Source: Nepenthes gracilis
Lineage: Eukaryota; Streptophyta; Magnoliopsida; Caryophyllales; Nepenthaceae
Length of the DNA stretch: 64,000 nt
Direction of reading: 5' to 3'
NCBI GenBank assembly: GCA_033239525.1
Contig: BSYO01000010.1
Coordinates: 12,462,089-12,526,088, forward strand
Below, piece by piece: positions 39,401-47,913 of the stretch. Below the pieces are notes generated by a model. It did no database searches. It was not told where the DNA came from and saw only the letters and a list, made by a program, of their open reading frames with translations. The translations under genes and the position numbers were made by a program. The stretch's first letter is position 1. Each line of letters opens with the position of its first letter.

Positions 39401-42400
39401 ATATAACCTCAGTCCTACAAGTATAGTGAATGGATGCAGCTATGATGAAAACCTAGAAAAACTACCATAACCACTACAGTGACACATTTTTAATCCCCCT
39501 ACATGGAGTCCGATGTAGGAATCCTATTCCACCAATCAGCTCATTTTCTTACACAAGCACAACGACAAAAACAAAATCTGGCATAATGGTATATACTTGT
39601 CCAGCATGTTATAAAACATGGAGATGCAGTTAATAGGACTAAAATATAGACATTCATTTCTAAAATTTATTTGAACAAATCACCTCTTGCAGTCTAATTG
39701 GAACTATGTATGACCCGACCAAATGTCTTTTTCTACAGTAAGCAACAAGATAGCTGGTAGCATTAAGATACATTATGTGACTGAAACATTCAACCACCAC
39801 GTGTGATTACTGATTAGTGATGCCTTGATAGCCCCTCAAACTGTGTTACTGTGCTCTAAAGTTTTATGAGGAACATCAAAGTTGCAGAGTAAATCTAGTT
39901 AAAATCATTCAATTTCTCATTCTTAAACAAGAAGCCATGACAAACTAAAATTCAATGCTAACAAATTGATGAAGTAATTTTTTTTTTTTTTTTGGATAAA
40001 TTAGCTAAATATTTTAATTGCAAAAGCTATAGCAAATAACTTACTTTCTCACATTGGTTAGGGTTGGCTCAGGAATTAATGCATCCATATATGCCTCCAT
40101 TAAATCTTTTCTTGCATGCGAAATTCGAGATGCTTGGAATGCTGCATATATTTTTTGAAAAGAAACTGTAACAGCAATTGTATAGAGTATCAAGGCACCA
40201 ATGCGTTTAAGCTCCCAGCTTCTTATGTCCTGAAGAAGAAAGATAACAATATTCCAATACCATCCAAAAGTTGCAAGCAAATCAAGCAAACACCACATGC
40301 AGAAAAAGACAGCAATTGAGTTGATGCACAACATCAATTTAGATGGATCCCATGTTCACTGCATGGACCAACAACACCAAAATCACAGAAGAGATGAATT
40401 ATACACAAGGATTAACACAAACTATTTTGAAGGCATTGTTCAGAAATAAATAAAGGGGGAAAGAGATTAAAAATATTGAACTCCTCAATCTTTCAGCCTA
40501 GTAATATTAAACTGCTCAAACTTTCAACCTAAAAATATTAAATTGCTCAAACTGCCAGCCTAAAAATATTAAATTGCTCAAACATCCAGCCCAATTCCTT
40601 TGTGGAAAACTAAGGCCAATTAATTTTGTGGAAAACCAATGACAATTGTGAATATTTTTCCAAGGAAAAAAATCATCATTTGTTCAATTGAGTTATTTTC
40701 CCAGCTAGTTTTACAATGCTGTACTGATATAGAGAATAATGTTGGGCTGTCATTCAAAAGTTTCCTTTATAGATCAGGTGTAACTTCCAAAATTTTGGGG
40801 TACTTAAACTAGGTTCTCTTGTTAGACTTATTTTTTTCCCCAAAACGCTTCAAATCTCAACAATGAAGTGTTCTTTTCCATCATACAAAATTTAGCACCA
40901 CTTAATATACTCCACACTTAATTTTTTTCACACAAGAGAAACTAAAATACCCTAATTTGTGAAGAATTTGTAACTAGAGGCTTTGATCTTCAAACTAAAA
41001 AAATCATTAGAATTGATGGGACATAAGTCAGCATTTCATGGCTTAGTCAATGAAAGGTCATGTTATCTTTATAACTTGAGATGATGATGTCAACCATTCC
41101 CTGTGATACAACGAAATTCATCGATTGTATATGCAGTTTATTCAACAATACAGTAGTATTGCATACACCCGTAATCGGCAGCTTATCATTGTCAAAGACT
41201 AGCTTGTCAGCTAATAGTCAATGGTTGGGTGTTCAAATAAAATAGTGTTTATTGAAACTGTTAGGGGTGGATTTCAAACCATTTACCAAAATGGGTGAAT
41301 TTTCCCACGTCGATTTATGATGCCACTGGAGAGATAGAGATAGAGAAAGAGAGAGAGAGAGAGAGAACTTAATAGTCCAATATTAAAGGAGGCTCAAAAT
41401 CCTAAATTGATTCTCATGACTCAAAGTCCAAATGTAATTCCCAGTACTTTATGACTCAAAGTCCTGAGACTCTCCCAATTTTTACATAGAACTTACTCTC
41501 CCCTCTCCATTTTCTAATTCATTTTAATATAAAATTTTTAGTACCAATATTTTATTGTATAAAAACTTTATCAACTTTTGTATCATGCAATGTAAAAATC
41601 TAAGATCAATCTTGAATTTTTTTTTTTCAATATCGTGTGTGAGTTATTATATGACTTCAAATAGGGCCAATTTGGCCTGAAATTGTATTTATTGTGGAAT
41701 TAGTATTAACATAAAAGTTGAGAATGAAAATTTACAAAATAATAATAATAATGGTGGGAACAAAATATACAATGTATCAAGGGTGTCATCTCATTTCAAA
41801 GTGAAAAGATTTTTTTGGTCAAGAAGAAAGAGAACTTTAGCTTAAGGATCCTTTTCATATGCACAATTGTTCCTTTCTTCTTAAATAAAAATATTTTTCC
41901 ACTAAAGTTTCATCAACCAAATTTCATTTTATAATTTCACCCTTGAATTAAAAAAAAAATACGCTTTTCACCAGGTAATGGCATGACACCCCTGGAATTT
42001 CATTCTCAATTTTCATGTTAGTATAAATTATATAGACTGAAATTTCATGAAAAATTGCCCATATTCCAAGTCTGTAGTACACAAATATGACATCGAAAAA
42101 CCAAAAAAAAAAAAATTATCTTAGATTTGTTTTTACATTACATGATATCAAATATGATATATTTTAACAAAGTTTTATATAACCTAAAGCTGATATTAGA
42201 ATATATAAGAAATTAAAAATTGAGGGGGAGATTGATAGTAAATGGACCGCATACTATGAAGAGGGAAAAGGCAATAAATTGTCCATGTAAGATGGCACAT
42301 AAATAAGAGAGTGAGAGCATCAGAACTAACAGTGCTGAGACTGAAATTCAGCATTAGCACCATGTTTGCCATTGGAAATCTGATAAGCAGAAATTCACCC

Positions 42401-44167
42401 CTTTTGTAAATATTTCACAATTGCCCCTAAACCATAAATAGCTTTTAAAAAGACCACTATTTTTAAAAAAATCCCTGAAGGTTGATATGCTGACTAGTCC
42501 AGTTCAGTATGATGAGCTCCCTCAATGATCAAGCGGATAACAATTGTTGTATGGAATTCTTGAGGTACAAAATGCAAAACAACCACTATAAACATCACTT
42601 GTCTATGATCAATCAACTTGTGAATAAGAGGATTACAGCCCTAAGGTAGGAAAAAAAGAACTAGAACCTATATATCAATTTTTAAGAAAAACCTTTTATT
42701 GGTTTTCCAATCGCATGCATATAGAAAGAATGCATGATTTATTCTTGTTTACCAATTTCCCAAGTTGGGAAACATTAACAATTACCAACAATCTAAACAT
42801 TCTTCAATTCCCTGTAGAAAATAACAACAGCATGTAGAAAATAGAGAACAACTTTCTCCTGTTTATTAAAAAAAAAAAAGTGTTTCCATAAAGCCAAACA
42901 AACCTTCAATTTCAATTAGATGCATTATTTATTTCTTTCCATCTACTAGGAACAAGAGATTCTTGGAGTTTCTTTTGAAGTAACTACTGTTTTTTTTTTA
43001 TCAACCCTTCAACTGCCTATGTTCTACTTAACCCCCAAAAAAAAAAAAAAAAAAGAAAAGAAAACACTACTTTTTTCCTTAATTTAATTTGCTATTTTAC
43101 TTCTCTTTCTCTTCCAACCACAAAAATTGCAAGCATTGCCCAGCTGACTTGCAGTTTTAAAAAATGACAAGTTAGTGAATGCAGAAAGTGCAGAGTGCAT
43201 ATTGGTCATCTCGTCTAATCTAAATACAAATTGAAAACTCACCATGTCATTCATGAAACAACAAAATGACATGCGTGGATTTCAAAGGGCCGTGGAAAGG
43301 GTTTGGATAATATGATTGCCGGATGAAAATGAGATAAAAAACTTTCCATCATTTTTCCTTTTCCCTCAAATTTTTCAATTTCCAAATGGAGTGATTTCAA
43401 GATATCTTCATTTTGTTGTCCATCTTTACTCTAAATTCCCATAAGTCCAGCTCTGCACACACCATGAATGCCTTAATTCTAGCACGATAAATCTCCTCAT
43501 TCAAATTCAACCCAAAGATTCTAATTCTCCGATTATTCCGGCAACACGAATGCTTCATGTTAGCATATTTTCCATTTCCCCATGCATGTTCATATCAAAA
43601 TGCGAACTTGTAGCATATGTTCTGGCTTCCCCAACCATACTCCACGAGAAAACGCAAATTCGTTATAATATCTCGTAACAGTATCGGGGTTATAAATTAG
43701 CAGTTCGTGGATTTTTATAGATTTGTCGGAACAATGTGTACCAACCACTACTCAATTCATCATGTACCAATTCTTACCTTCCAGTAGTCCCATTTATTCC
43801 AGTTGATAAACTCTGGAACGAGTTCAAACCTGAACCGATTAAACTCGAACTCGCACTTCTTCGCGGCATCCTGAACCCTAAGTGAAAGACGCACCATTCT
43901 CTTATCAGCATCTTCAAAATCAATCCCAGTCTCCTTCTTCACAGACTCGCCCAGCTTGGTCATAAATCGATCGGAACCACGGCGAATAGAGTGGGCTAGT
44001 CTTGCCCAAGAAAACCCATCTGACCCATTTGAATTCCTAGAGACAGAAGCCAAAATAAAGAGGCTTTGGTGGTGGAATTTGGGTCCATATCTGCGCTTTG
44101 ACGATTTGCACAGTGGTTTCGGAAATAATATGGTATGGCAGTCCGGAATGAGCGTAGTTGGAGACAT
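15098..44167 (-). CDS. FTSH12: FTSH12-like chloroplast AAA/FtsH protein, 5' part, 11 exons (partial)
   Basis: Spliced coding exons, read from high to low coordinates: 44167-43778, 40229-40045, 38629-38403, 37457-37180, 22496-22419, 22329-22087, 21999-21859, 21733-21566, 20395-20283, 18588-18372, 15169-15098. All junctions are GT-AG and phases agree, giving 2,112 nt or 704 codons without a stop. The product matches plant FTSH12 along its length (Arabidopsis protein about 1,000 residues). Seen: a Ser/Lys/Arg-rich N-terminus, membrane segments near residues 142-161 and 418-434, Walker A GPPGTGKT (about 520-527), Walker B FVDEID (about 576-581), TNRPD (629-633) and RPGRIDR with likely arginine fingers. 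Family knowledge: FTSH12 sits in the plastid inner envelope in the Ycf2-FtsHi complex linked to protein import. The start follows an in-frame TAG at 44,186-44,188. About 300 C-terminal residues, including the zinc site, lie beyond the left edge, so proteolytic capacity cannot be judged. Confidence 0.95.
15170..16261. other. FTSH12 intron 10, upstream of the LINE relic
   Basis: AT-rich intron DNA. No coding, terminal inverted repeats or LTR pairs were recognised. Confidence 0.4.
16262..17672 (+). mobile_element. RTE-type LINE relic in FTSH12 intron 10
   Basis: Broken plus-strand frames follow the order of a plant RTE-clade reverse transcriptase: MKIGKAVGPDGI and VKFWKCMG at 16,310, SRLFNKTLGNKMM, then RFLFALAMDKLIKHI-like sequence at about 16,850. 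Later come EGRTDEDITHMIKASWMK and PTMLYAAECWVVK at about 17,270. The 3' end reads into GCCGACCCCACTTAGTTTG followed by a GGTTTGGTTT simple tail, typical of these elements. No endonuclease domain was seen, so it is probably 5'-truncated. Antisense to the gene. Confidence 0.8.
17673..18371. other. FTSH12 intron 10, exon 10-proximal part
   Basis: Includes a purine-rich stretch at 17,880-18,030 on the plus strand. Frames here have no recognisable similarity. Confidence 0.4.
18372..21733 (-). CDS. FTSH12: FTSH12 exons 8-10: AAA ATPase core
   Basis: Exon 8 (21733-21566) carries Walker A, SGPPGTGKT, then LAKESGLPF and FASGAEFTDSEKSGAA. Exon 9 (20395-20283) carries Walker B, FVDEIDAIAGRHA. Exon 10 (18588-18372) carries the second region of homology, CATNRPDEL and FVRPGRIDRRLY, then GLPDAKQRVQIFGVH. 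Nucleotide-binding and arginine-finger residues are all present, so the ATPase is predicted to be active. The Glu codon at the exon 9/10 junction is split GA|G. Confidence 0.94.
18589..20282. other. FTSH12 intron 9
   Basis: 1,694 bp between acceptor TATAG at 18,589 and donor GTAAGT at 20,282. No transposon ends or coding recognised. Confidence 0.6.
20396..21565. other. FTSH12 intron 8 with A-run
   Basis: 1,170-bp intron. An A-run of about 20 bases lies at 21,299-21,319, and an 89-bp tandem duplication lies near exon 9. Nothing else recognised. Confidence 0.6.
20506..20683. repeat. Two-copy 89-bp tandem duplication in intron 8
   Basis: Copy 1 at 20,506-20,594 and copy 2 at 20,595-20,683 both start GAAATCTGC. 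They share CATTTAGGCTAGTGT, GTAAATCATCAATGG and TTTTGCAAAACAATTA with a few substitutions. The units abut exactly. Confidence 0.9.
21859..22496 (-). CDS. FTSH12: FTSH12 exons 5-7: second membrane segment and AAA lead-in
   Basis: Exon 5 is 22496-22419, exon 6 is 22329-22087 and exon 7 is 21999-21859, with very short introns of 89 and 87 bp. They encode residues 361-514. Exon 5 gives VAAVVFTEGLKRLY. Exon 6 contains the second membrane helix (IALLPGILILWFI). Exon 7 holds PVGESGETKSMY and GGDVWDLLDELMIYMGNP, which lead into the ATPase domain. All three exons are whole numbers of codons, so skipping any one would keep the frame. Confidence 0.94.
22497..24801. other. FTSH12 intron 4, exon 5-proximal part
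   Basis: Intron sequence with short frames such as 23,044-23,325 that resemble nothing known to me. A T-run lies at about 23,991-24,001. No repeat boundaries were identified. Confidence 0.4.
25070..27700 (-). pseudogene. hAT transposase relic (BED finger, DUF659-like, hAT dimerisation)
   Basis: Reading on the minus strand: a broken BED-type finger near 27,500-27,600 (GNITKGGVQIVK..HI). Then comes the frame 27,246-26,950 with IPFNVVNYDSFMAAIESVG, LLSYYEVRVLLF and HKEEWAKYGC, matching plant hAT transposases just before the catalytic core. Next are VKEIREANVVQVVTDNA (about 26,790) and AMNRVKEAIA (about 26,190). The C-terminal part has RLAQQYLNDLVVVKYD (about 25,530) from the dimerisation region, then ILLNDIDEINKWLIG, and an acidic tail opposite 25,080-25,200. 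Multiple stops and frameshifts. Confidence 0.85.
27725..28440. other. GC-richer insertion of unknown type with 39-bp tandem repeats
   Basis: Base composition rises sharply compared with the AT-rich hAT relic beside it. It contains AATAAAAGATG at about 27,973 and a block of 39-bp repeats. On the minus strand a TGTCACGCG word at 28,357 could be an LTR start, but no partner end or target duplication was found. Confidence 0.4.
28135..28332. repeat. 39-bp tandem repeat, about five copies
   Basis: Units start at 28,135, 28,174, 28,213, 28,252 and 28,294. They share CATCCAAGTGGCC and GGCCGACTTAAAC. The first four starts are exactly 39 bases apart and the fifth is shifted by an insertion. Confidence 0.85.
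28445..30217 (+). mobile_element. Solo LTR of 1,773 bp with GAAAT target-site duplication
   Basis: Starts TGTTGGGTCC, ends GACGCAACA, and is flanked on both sides by GAAAT (28,440-28,444 and 30,218-30,222). It is GC-rich compared with surroundings. A CTCT microsatellite lies at 28,738-28,754. Near the 3' end, CTTGAGCATCGGAGTGTCG resembles a block seen in LTRs of Tat-type Gypsy elements. No internal domain lies beside it, so it is probably a recombined solo LTR. Several 60-130 codon frames inside are by-products of its composition. Orientation is inferred from that late block. Confidence 0.8.
29819..29936. repeat. GC-rich short tandem repeat inside the solo LTR
   Basis: Four imperfect units built on AAGCCGCCCTCCGCGGGCGC, with CACAAGT or CACCCCCAAGAG spacers. 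The CCGCGGGCG core is partly palindromic. Confidence 0.8.
30721..31096. other. Intron 4 sequence between the hAT locus and the hairpin
   Basis: Contains purine-rich runs (about 30,978-31,010) and a pyrimidine stretch (31,045-31,080). No element recognised. Confidence 0.4.
31097..31176. repeat. Perfect 30-bp inverted repeat with 20-bp loop
   Basis: Left arm 31,097-31,126 begins ACTAAGTTCATG. Right arm 31,147-31,176 is its exact reverse complement and ends CATGAACTTAGT. Either strand could form a fully paired 30-bp hairpin. The loop (31,127-31,146) repeats part of the arm (CTTAGTTCAT). It may be a young foldback or a small-RNA hairpin. Confidence 0.95.
33235..33587. mobile_element. MITE-like element containing a long ATT microsatellite
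   Basis: Bounded by TATGTTTGGTT at the left and its exact inverse AACCAAACATA at the right. The interior is rich in GGAATAG/CTATTCC words in inverted relation. An ATT repeat of roughly 19 units occupies 33,354-33,412. No coding and no clear target duplication. Confidence 0.65.
33588..34129. other. Unclassified sequence upstream of the second RTE relic
   Basis: May be the 5' part of the adjacent LINE, but broken frames here gave no recognisable endonuclease motif. Confidence 0.3.
34130..34850 (+). mobile_element. Second RTE-type LINE relic (linker and start of RT)
   Basis: Broken plus-strand frames include SEIKSKVHEDLYKQLKSK (about 34,360), TCIKDGETRVLIADEDYK (about 34,507) and IKWLTKLCNKIQSNKKM (about 34,770). 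Their order matches the region before and into the RT of plant RTE elements. It stops abruptly where the ATATCG-rich block starts. This is an earlier part of the protein than most of the 16.3-kb relic covers. Confidence 0.65.
35071..35898. other. Intron 4 sequence without recognised features
   Basis: AT-rich, no coding or repeat boundary recognised. Confidence 0.4.
35899..36246. repeat. Two-copy 174-bp tandem duplication in intron 4
   Basis: Copy 1 at 35,899-36,072 and copy 2 at 36,073-36,246. Both begin TATTTAACCCCCTTAAAG and end AAAGGTCCACTTTAA. They share AACAAAATTCAGATTTGAG with scattered substitutions and a small deletion. Confidence 0.9.
36247..37179. other. FTSH12 intron 4, exon 4-proximal part
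   Basis: Ordinary intron sequence adjoining the exon 4 donor at 37,179. No element recognised. Confidence 0.5.
37180..38629 (-). CDS. FTSH12: FTSH12 exons 3-4: region between the membrane segments
   Basis: Exon 3 is 38629-38403 and exon 4 is 37457-37180, separated by a 945-bp intron. Together they encode about residues 192-360. Conserved FTSH12 blocks include GMWRK..PKG, SYVGEDAWDDD, SWRERL, KYVVEFDMKEVE, LWISKRWWRYRPKLPYTY and FLQKLDSSE. This segment is long compared with bacterial FtsH, which is a known trait of FTSH12. Exon 4 ends GAG|GTATAT, the donor of the 14.7-kb intron 4. Confidence 0.93.
37458..38402. other. FTSH12 intron 3
   Basis: 945-bp intron with a short CCCT repeat at about 37,972-37,988. 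Nothing else recognised. Confidence 0.6.
38630..40044. other. FTSH12 intron 2
   Basis: 1,415-bp intron. A T-run lies at about 39,980-39,994. No transposon or coding recognised. Confidence 0.6.
40045..40229 (-). CDS. FTSH12: FTSH12 exon 2: first membrane segment
   Basis: Begins after CTTCAG with GAC ATA and ends AAA|GTAAGT, leaving two bases for the next codon. It encodes residues 131 to about 192. ALILYTIAVTVSFQKIYAAF is a hydrophobic span matching the first transmembrane helix of FTSH12. It is followed by a charged segment ending in the conserved DALIPEP motif. Frame and phase agree with exons 1 and 3. Confidence 0.93.
40472..40595. repeat. 31-bp tandem repeat, four copies, intron 1
   Basis: Units start at 40,472, 40,503, 40,534 and 40,565, exactly 31 bases apart. 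The core is AATATTAAATTGCTCAAAC followed by a CAGCCTA variant. The copies differ at a few positions. Confidence 0.9.
41485..42245. mobile_element. Foldback / long inverted-repeat MITE in intron 1
   Basis: The left arm (about 41,485-41,750) reads as the imperfect inverse of the right arm (about 41,990-42,245). Examples are AGTTGAGAATGAAAATT against AATTTCATTCTCAATTTTC, and TCTAAGATCAAT against TATCTTAGATTTG. The outermost parts pair TTACTCTCCCC with GGGGGAGATTGATAG. The central 240 bp is unique. No coding. Ends and target duplication are not precise. Confidence 0.6.
43778..44167 (-). CDS. FTSH12: FTSH12 exon 1: transit peptide and N-terminal region
   Basis: Encodes residues 1-130 and ends in phase 0 at GGAAG|GTAAGA. 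The first 50 or so residues are rich in Ser, Lys and Arg with few acidic residues, as expected of a chloroplast transit peptide. The following SWARLAHSIRRG and EFINWNKWDYWK stretches correspond to conserved FTSH12 blocks just before the first membrane span. An in-frame TAG six codons upstream of the ATG means translation cannot start further upstream in this frame. Confidence 0.93.
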
Positions 44168-44290
44168 GTGATGTGGTTTTGGTCTCTAATGGGATATGGG
44201 AGTGAGATTTGTTAGCGCGAATTCGAAATTTAAATGAAAGAACCGCTGAGATAGAGGGGGAGAGAGGGAGGAAGATGATGCTGTTGCAGT
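44168..44290 (-). promoter_or_regulatory. FTSH12 5' leader / proximal promoter region
   Basis: Directly upstream of the ATG. On the gene strand the stretch at about 44,250-44,275 is a run of C and T, typical of plant 5' leaders and core promoters of housekeeping plastid genes. No convincing TATA box was recognised, and the transcription start cannot be set from sequence alone. Confidence 0.35.
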
Positions 44291-46933
44291 CCGTAGTAGT
44301 TTTTTTGCTGTTTTTCTCTGGGGGGTTGAGAATGCTGGGGTGGCAGATTTATCTGCAGGCGATGGTATGAACTAAAGTCTTTCACAGTGGCTGCACTGCA
44401 TTGCTACACCTTCATTTGAGAAATGGGTGGACGATTTTACTATAAATTGAATATGGCACTTATTAAAATAGTCCATATTTTTATTGAATAAATTCATATA
44501 ATAATTATTCAAATTTATAAATAGAAATTTTTATGGTATTTTTTAAAATATATTTTTTTTTTGTTGGGATACTTATAAAACTATTAACCAGAGGAGTGAA
44601 TTCTATTACTTGTGTGACTGCTAGAATCAATTCTTTTTCATGTTGAGAGTTACACAAGTACTAAGTCCTAACCTTAGTTTTACTTCAAAATAAATATGAG
44701 TTATAAATATTTTTAAAATAAAAAATAAAATTGATTTGTTTATGATTTAAATAATATAAAAAATATCAGAATCCATTAAATTACAGACATATTTTCGAAA
44801 TAGGATATAATTACAAAAAAAAAAAAAAGGCTAATTATCCACAATCCAAAAACACTGCATTTTGAGAGAATAAAATAGAAAAATAAATTGCCCAATCATT
44901 TTCACATACTCTGCTACCCCATGCTTTTTTCTCAGTTTTAATGATGGAAGATTCATATGAAATAACATATATTTATATAAAAAAGCATGATTAACCTTAT
45001 ATTGCTATATATTTATATCCACAATTATGTTCCCATAATCTTATAAATTTAAAATAATTGTCTAATCCTTAAATACAAGTACAAATATAAAACAAATATA
45101 TTGTTTTTTTTTTCAAATTAAACCTTCGATTTTAACCCGACTGATTTTCAAAACATATCTCGCAGAATCAAATCTCTTATGGCCATTAGTAACATAAAAA
45201 ATAGCAAATATAAAACAAAATTTATTTGAAAGTTATAAATAATACTAATTTTGGTTATTTATTAACCTCAAAAGGTATCACATGGTAAAAATAAAATAAA
45301 GATTGATTCAATCACATCCTTTAAAGGTCATCTATTACACATGGTATGAAACACATGTTACAGTATTATAATCTTCTCTCTTGAATGTGTGTGTTATTTT
45401 CTAACAAAGTATCATAATATATATTTTAGTTCAAATACACTTAATATCTCATCTAAGTTTCCTACATTCATATTTATCTTTCAAATGACTAGGGGTTCAA
45501 ATCTGGCATTCAAACAAATAGGATAGATGGTGAAAAACTCTACTTCAATCAAAATTAAAAAATAAAAATATATATATATAATTACGTTATCTTGATTATC
45601 TACCAAGGCAACATTTCTTTTAAGTTGATATTGTAGGTCTTTTAAAATCATTACATTTTTTAAATTTGCTCCATTTCCGCAAGTTTTATAGGCATGAAAG
45701 GCTATAGTCTATGTAAGGCAATTAATCTCAAGCTTGTTAGGTATATATTTTTATGATATATATGTTGAACATATTACAATTATGTGTGCGTAATAATAAC
45801 ACCACTTATATTATTTATTAGCTCGATGAGCATTACAAAATCTATACAAATAAACTATAAATACATATAATATTTTTCATTGCATATTTTCTATTTATAT
45901 TATGTGCTAATCAAGGGTTAACAAATTCAAGAAAATACCTCTAACTTGACAACCATTATAAGAATAATAATTATCTCATGCGTAGATATAAATCACATAA
46001 ACATATGTTTTTTATAACAATTTAAACAAATTTATAGTTGGCCTTCGTATGTTTGGTATAGTAATTATATTTCAAATAGAAGCATTATTTATTATCATTT
46101 CATATTATCATTTGGAATTCCTATAAGCAAAAGGAATTATATTAACCAAACAACCTTCTGTATTGTAGTTGAATATATTGCAAATTCAATTATCAATTAT
46201 GAATAATCAAAAAAATAAATTCTATTATTCCTATCAAAGAATACCATCAAAAAATAATTTCTTGCTATTCTAAGCAATAATAAGAATATATAATTGAAAT
46301 GAATTATATTGAACCAAAATATATTCATTGGTAACAAATGGAACAATTGACTATACTTACATAAATATATATACAAGCACTTATAAAAGCAAGCTCTGAG
46401 CTCCCACCAGTAGTAGTATATGGAAACTCTTACTTACCTTCTTTCATATCTCGAGCCACAAGACTAACATCTTGGTTTAGAGCATCTTTTTTTTACAAAT
46501 GAAAATTTATTATTTGGGTTTGTATTATTTATTGCTGAAGCATTTAACAATATACATAGTTCTTGCAACAAAAATAACAAGCTTTGTTGACTGATTCCTA
46601 TAGATTCTAACTCAAAAAATAAAATTCACTTGACCATGCCTTTAAAGGGCAATTGTTTTTCAATGGTTATAGAGAATTTCAAATCATTCTGGCCAAATCA
46701 AAGCAAATATAATAAATAACAAATTGAGTCTCTCTATAAAATAGCAGTTCTAATAGGTGTAATTTTTGCCACAAGATAAGTTGTATATCTCAAATGGATT
46801 GATTAGGTCTGCACTTTAATTTTTGAGAACTCATTTGTTCTCAATCAGTTCTCATTCGAGCATAATATCAATAGTTTTTACACTTGGTTATATTCCTTTC
46901 CTTATTCAATTGTACTTTTTATGTAATACTCAA
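44291..46933. other. Intergenic AT-rich sequence upstream of FTSH12
   Basis: Very AT-rich with no plausible coding. A possible 100-bp MITE-like unit sits at about 46,050-46,152 (TGTTTGGTATA at the left, AACCAAACA at the right). Distal promoter elements may lie here but none is recognisable. Confidence 0.4.
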
Positions 46934-47913
46934 GTTATCACATCCCAAAATTTGATTGCGGCATTAATTAATGAAATTAGTCCATCAATTCCTAATTAAT
47001 TATATTATTAGGTTGATTCGTAATCCAAAATTGACCTTTGACATAAATTATAAGTCGATAATAACAATTGACCCAAATATATGATAAATAGCCAAAACAT
47101 GAATCCAAAATTGTCACATCTAAAAGTGGTTCAACATATCGACTATGACACAATGTCAAATCATATATAAAGAAATACGTCTAAAAAAATTAAAGTAAAA
47201 AACAATCACGATTTACAACTGCTGAATAATCCAGCATCCCACTATACCGTTGTCCATAAAATCATAATAATTAATTAAATACAAAACCATTCAACCAAGG
47301 TAAAAGTAAATATTTTAAAACTATTATTTTAAGGCAATTACAATATTTAAATTCTCCATATTCCTAATTTTATTATCTTCAAAAGCTCTTCCATCCATCC
47401 TACCTTTCTATAAGTGCTCGAGCCCGCTCATCTGAAATGGGTTAGTGAAAATAAAAATAAGAGTGAGTAAATTACTCAATAGAGCATATGATTTATATAA
47501 TCAAACATATAATTTATTGCAAAACTATTCAAAAAGGAATATGATCAATTTTCAAATGCAAGACCAGGAGAAATCTATGATAAATATGCATAATTTCAAG
47601 TCGTGAGCTCAATTTCTTATTTTAAACAATGTACTATGACAATATATTCAAATCATGCTAATTCTTATCGATCAATGGCCAGTAGGGCCTCACCAACAAA
47701 GAAGCGAATAAACAAAACTTGAAATATATTTGTTTTCACATAACTAAAGGTATTATACTACTATTCAAGATTGTAGGTAGGCCGTAATAATATATATATA
47801 ACCATATAGATGGGATTGAACATTACTTTCACTAATGGATGATACGCTCGAACCTTGATTACCATTATAATATATTAAGACACATTATAATATACCATCG
47901 TTTATTTTCTTAC
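46934..47913 (-). repeat. Long-LTR fragment, minus orientation, left of the CTTAC element
   Basis: Carries blocks also found around 60.2-60.5 kb in the same orientation: GTGAGTAAATTACTCA compared with GTGAGCCAAATACTCAG, and CAGTAGGGCCTCACCAAC compared with TAGTGGGCCTCACCAAC. The left edge ATCACATCCC may be the LTR end. The 47,914-54,420 element appears inserted here, since a CT-rich leader block of the same family resumes at about 55,110-55,150. Confidence 0.45.

Larger units (their letters stand above)
40230..43777. other. FTSH12 intron 1
   Basis: 3,548-bp intron between donor GTAAGA (43,777) and acceptor CTTCAG (40,230). It holds a 31-bp tandem repeat, a GA microsatellite at about 41,345-41,366, a long-arm foldback at about 41.49-42.24 kb and an A-run at 43,037-43,055. 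No coding recognised. Confidence 0.7.
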
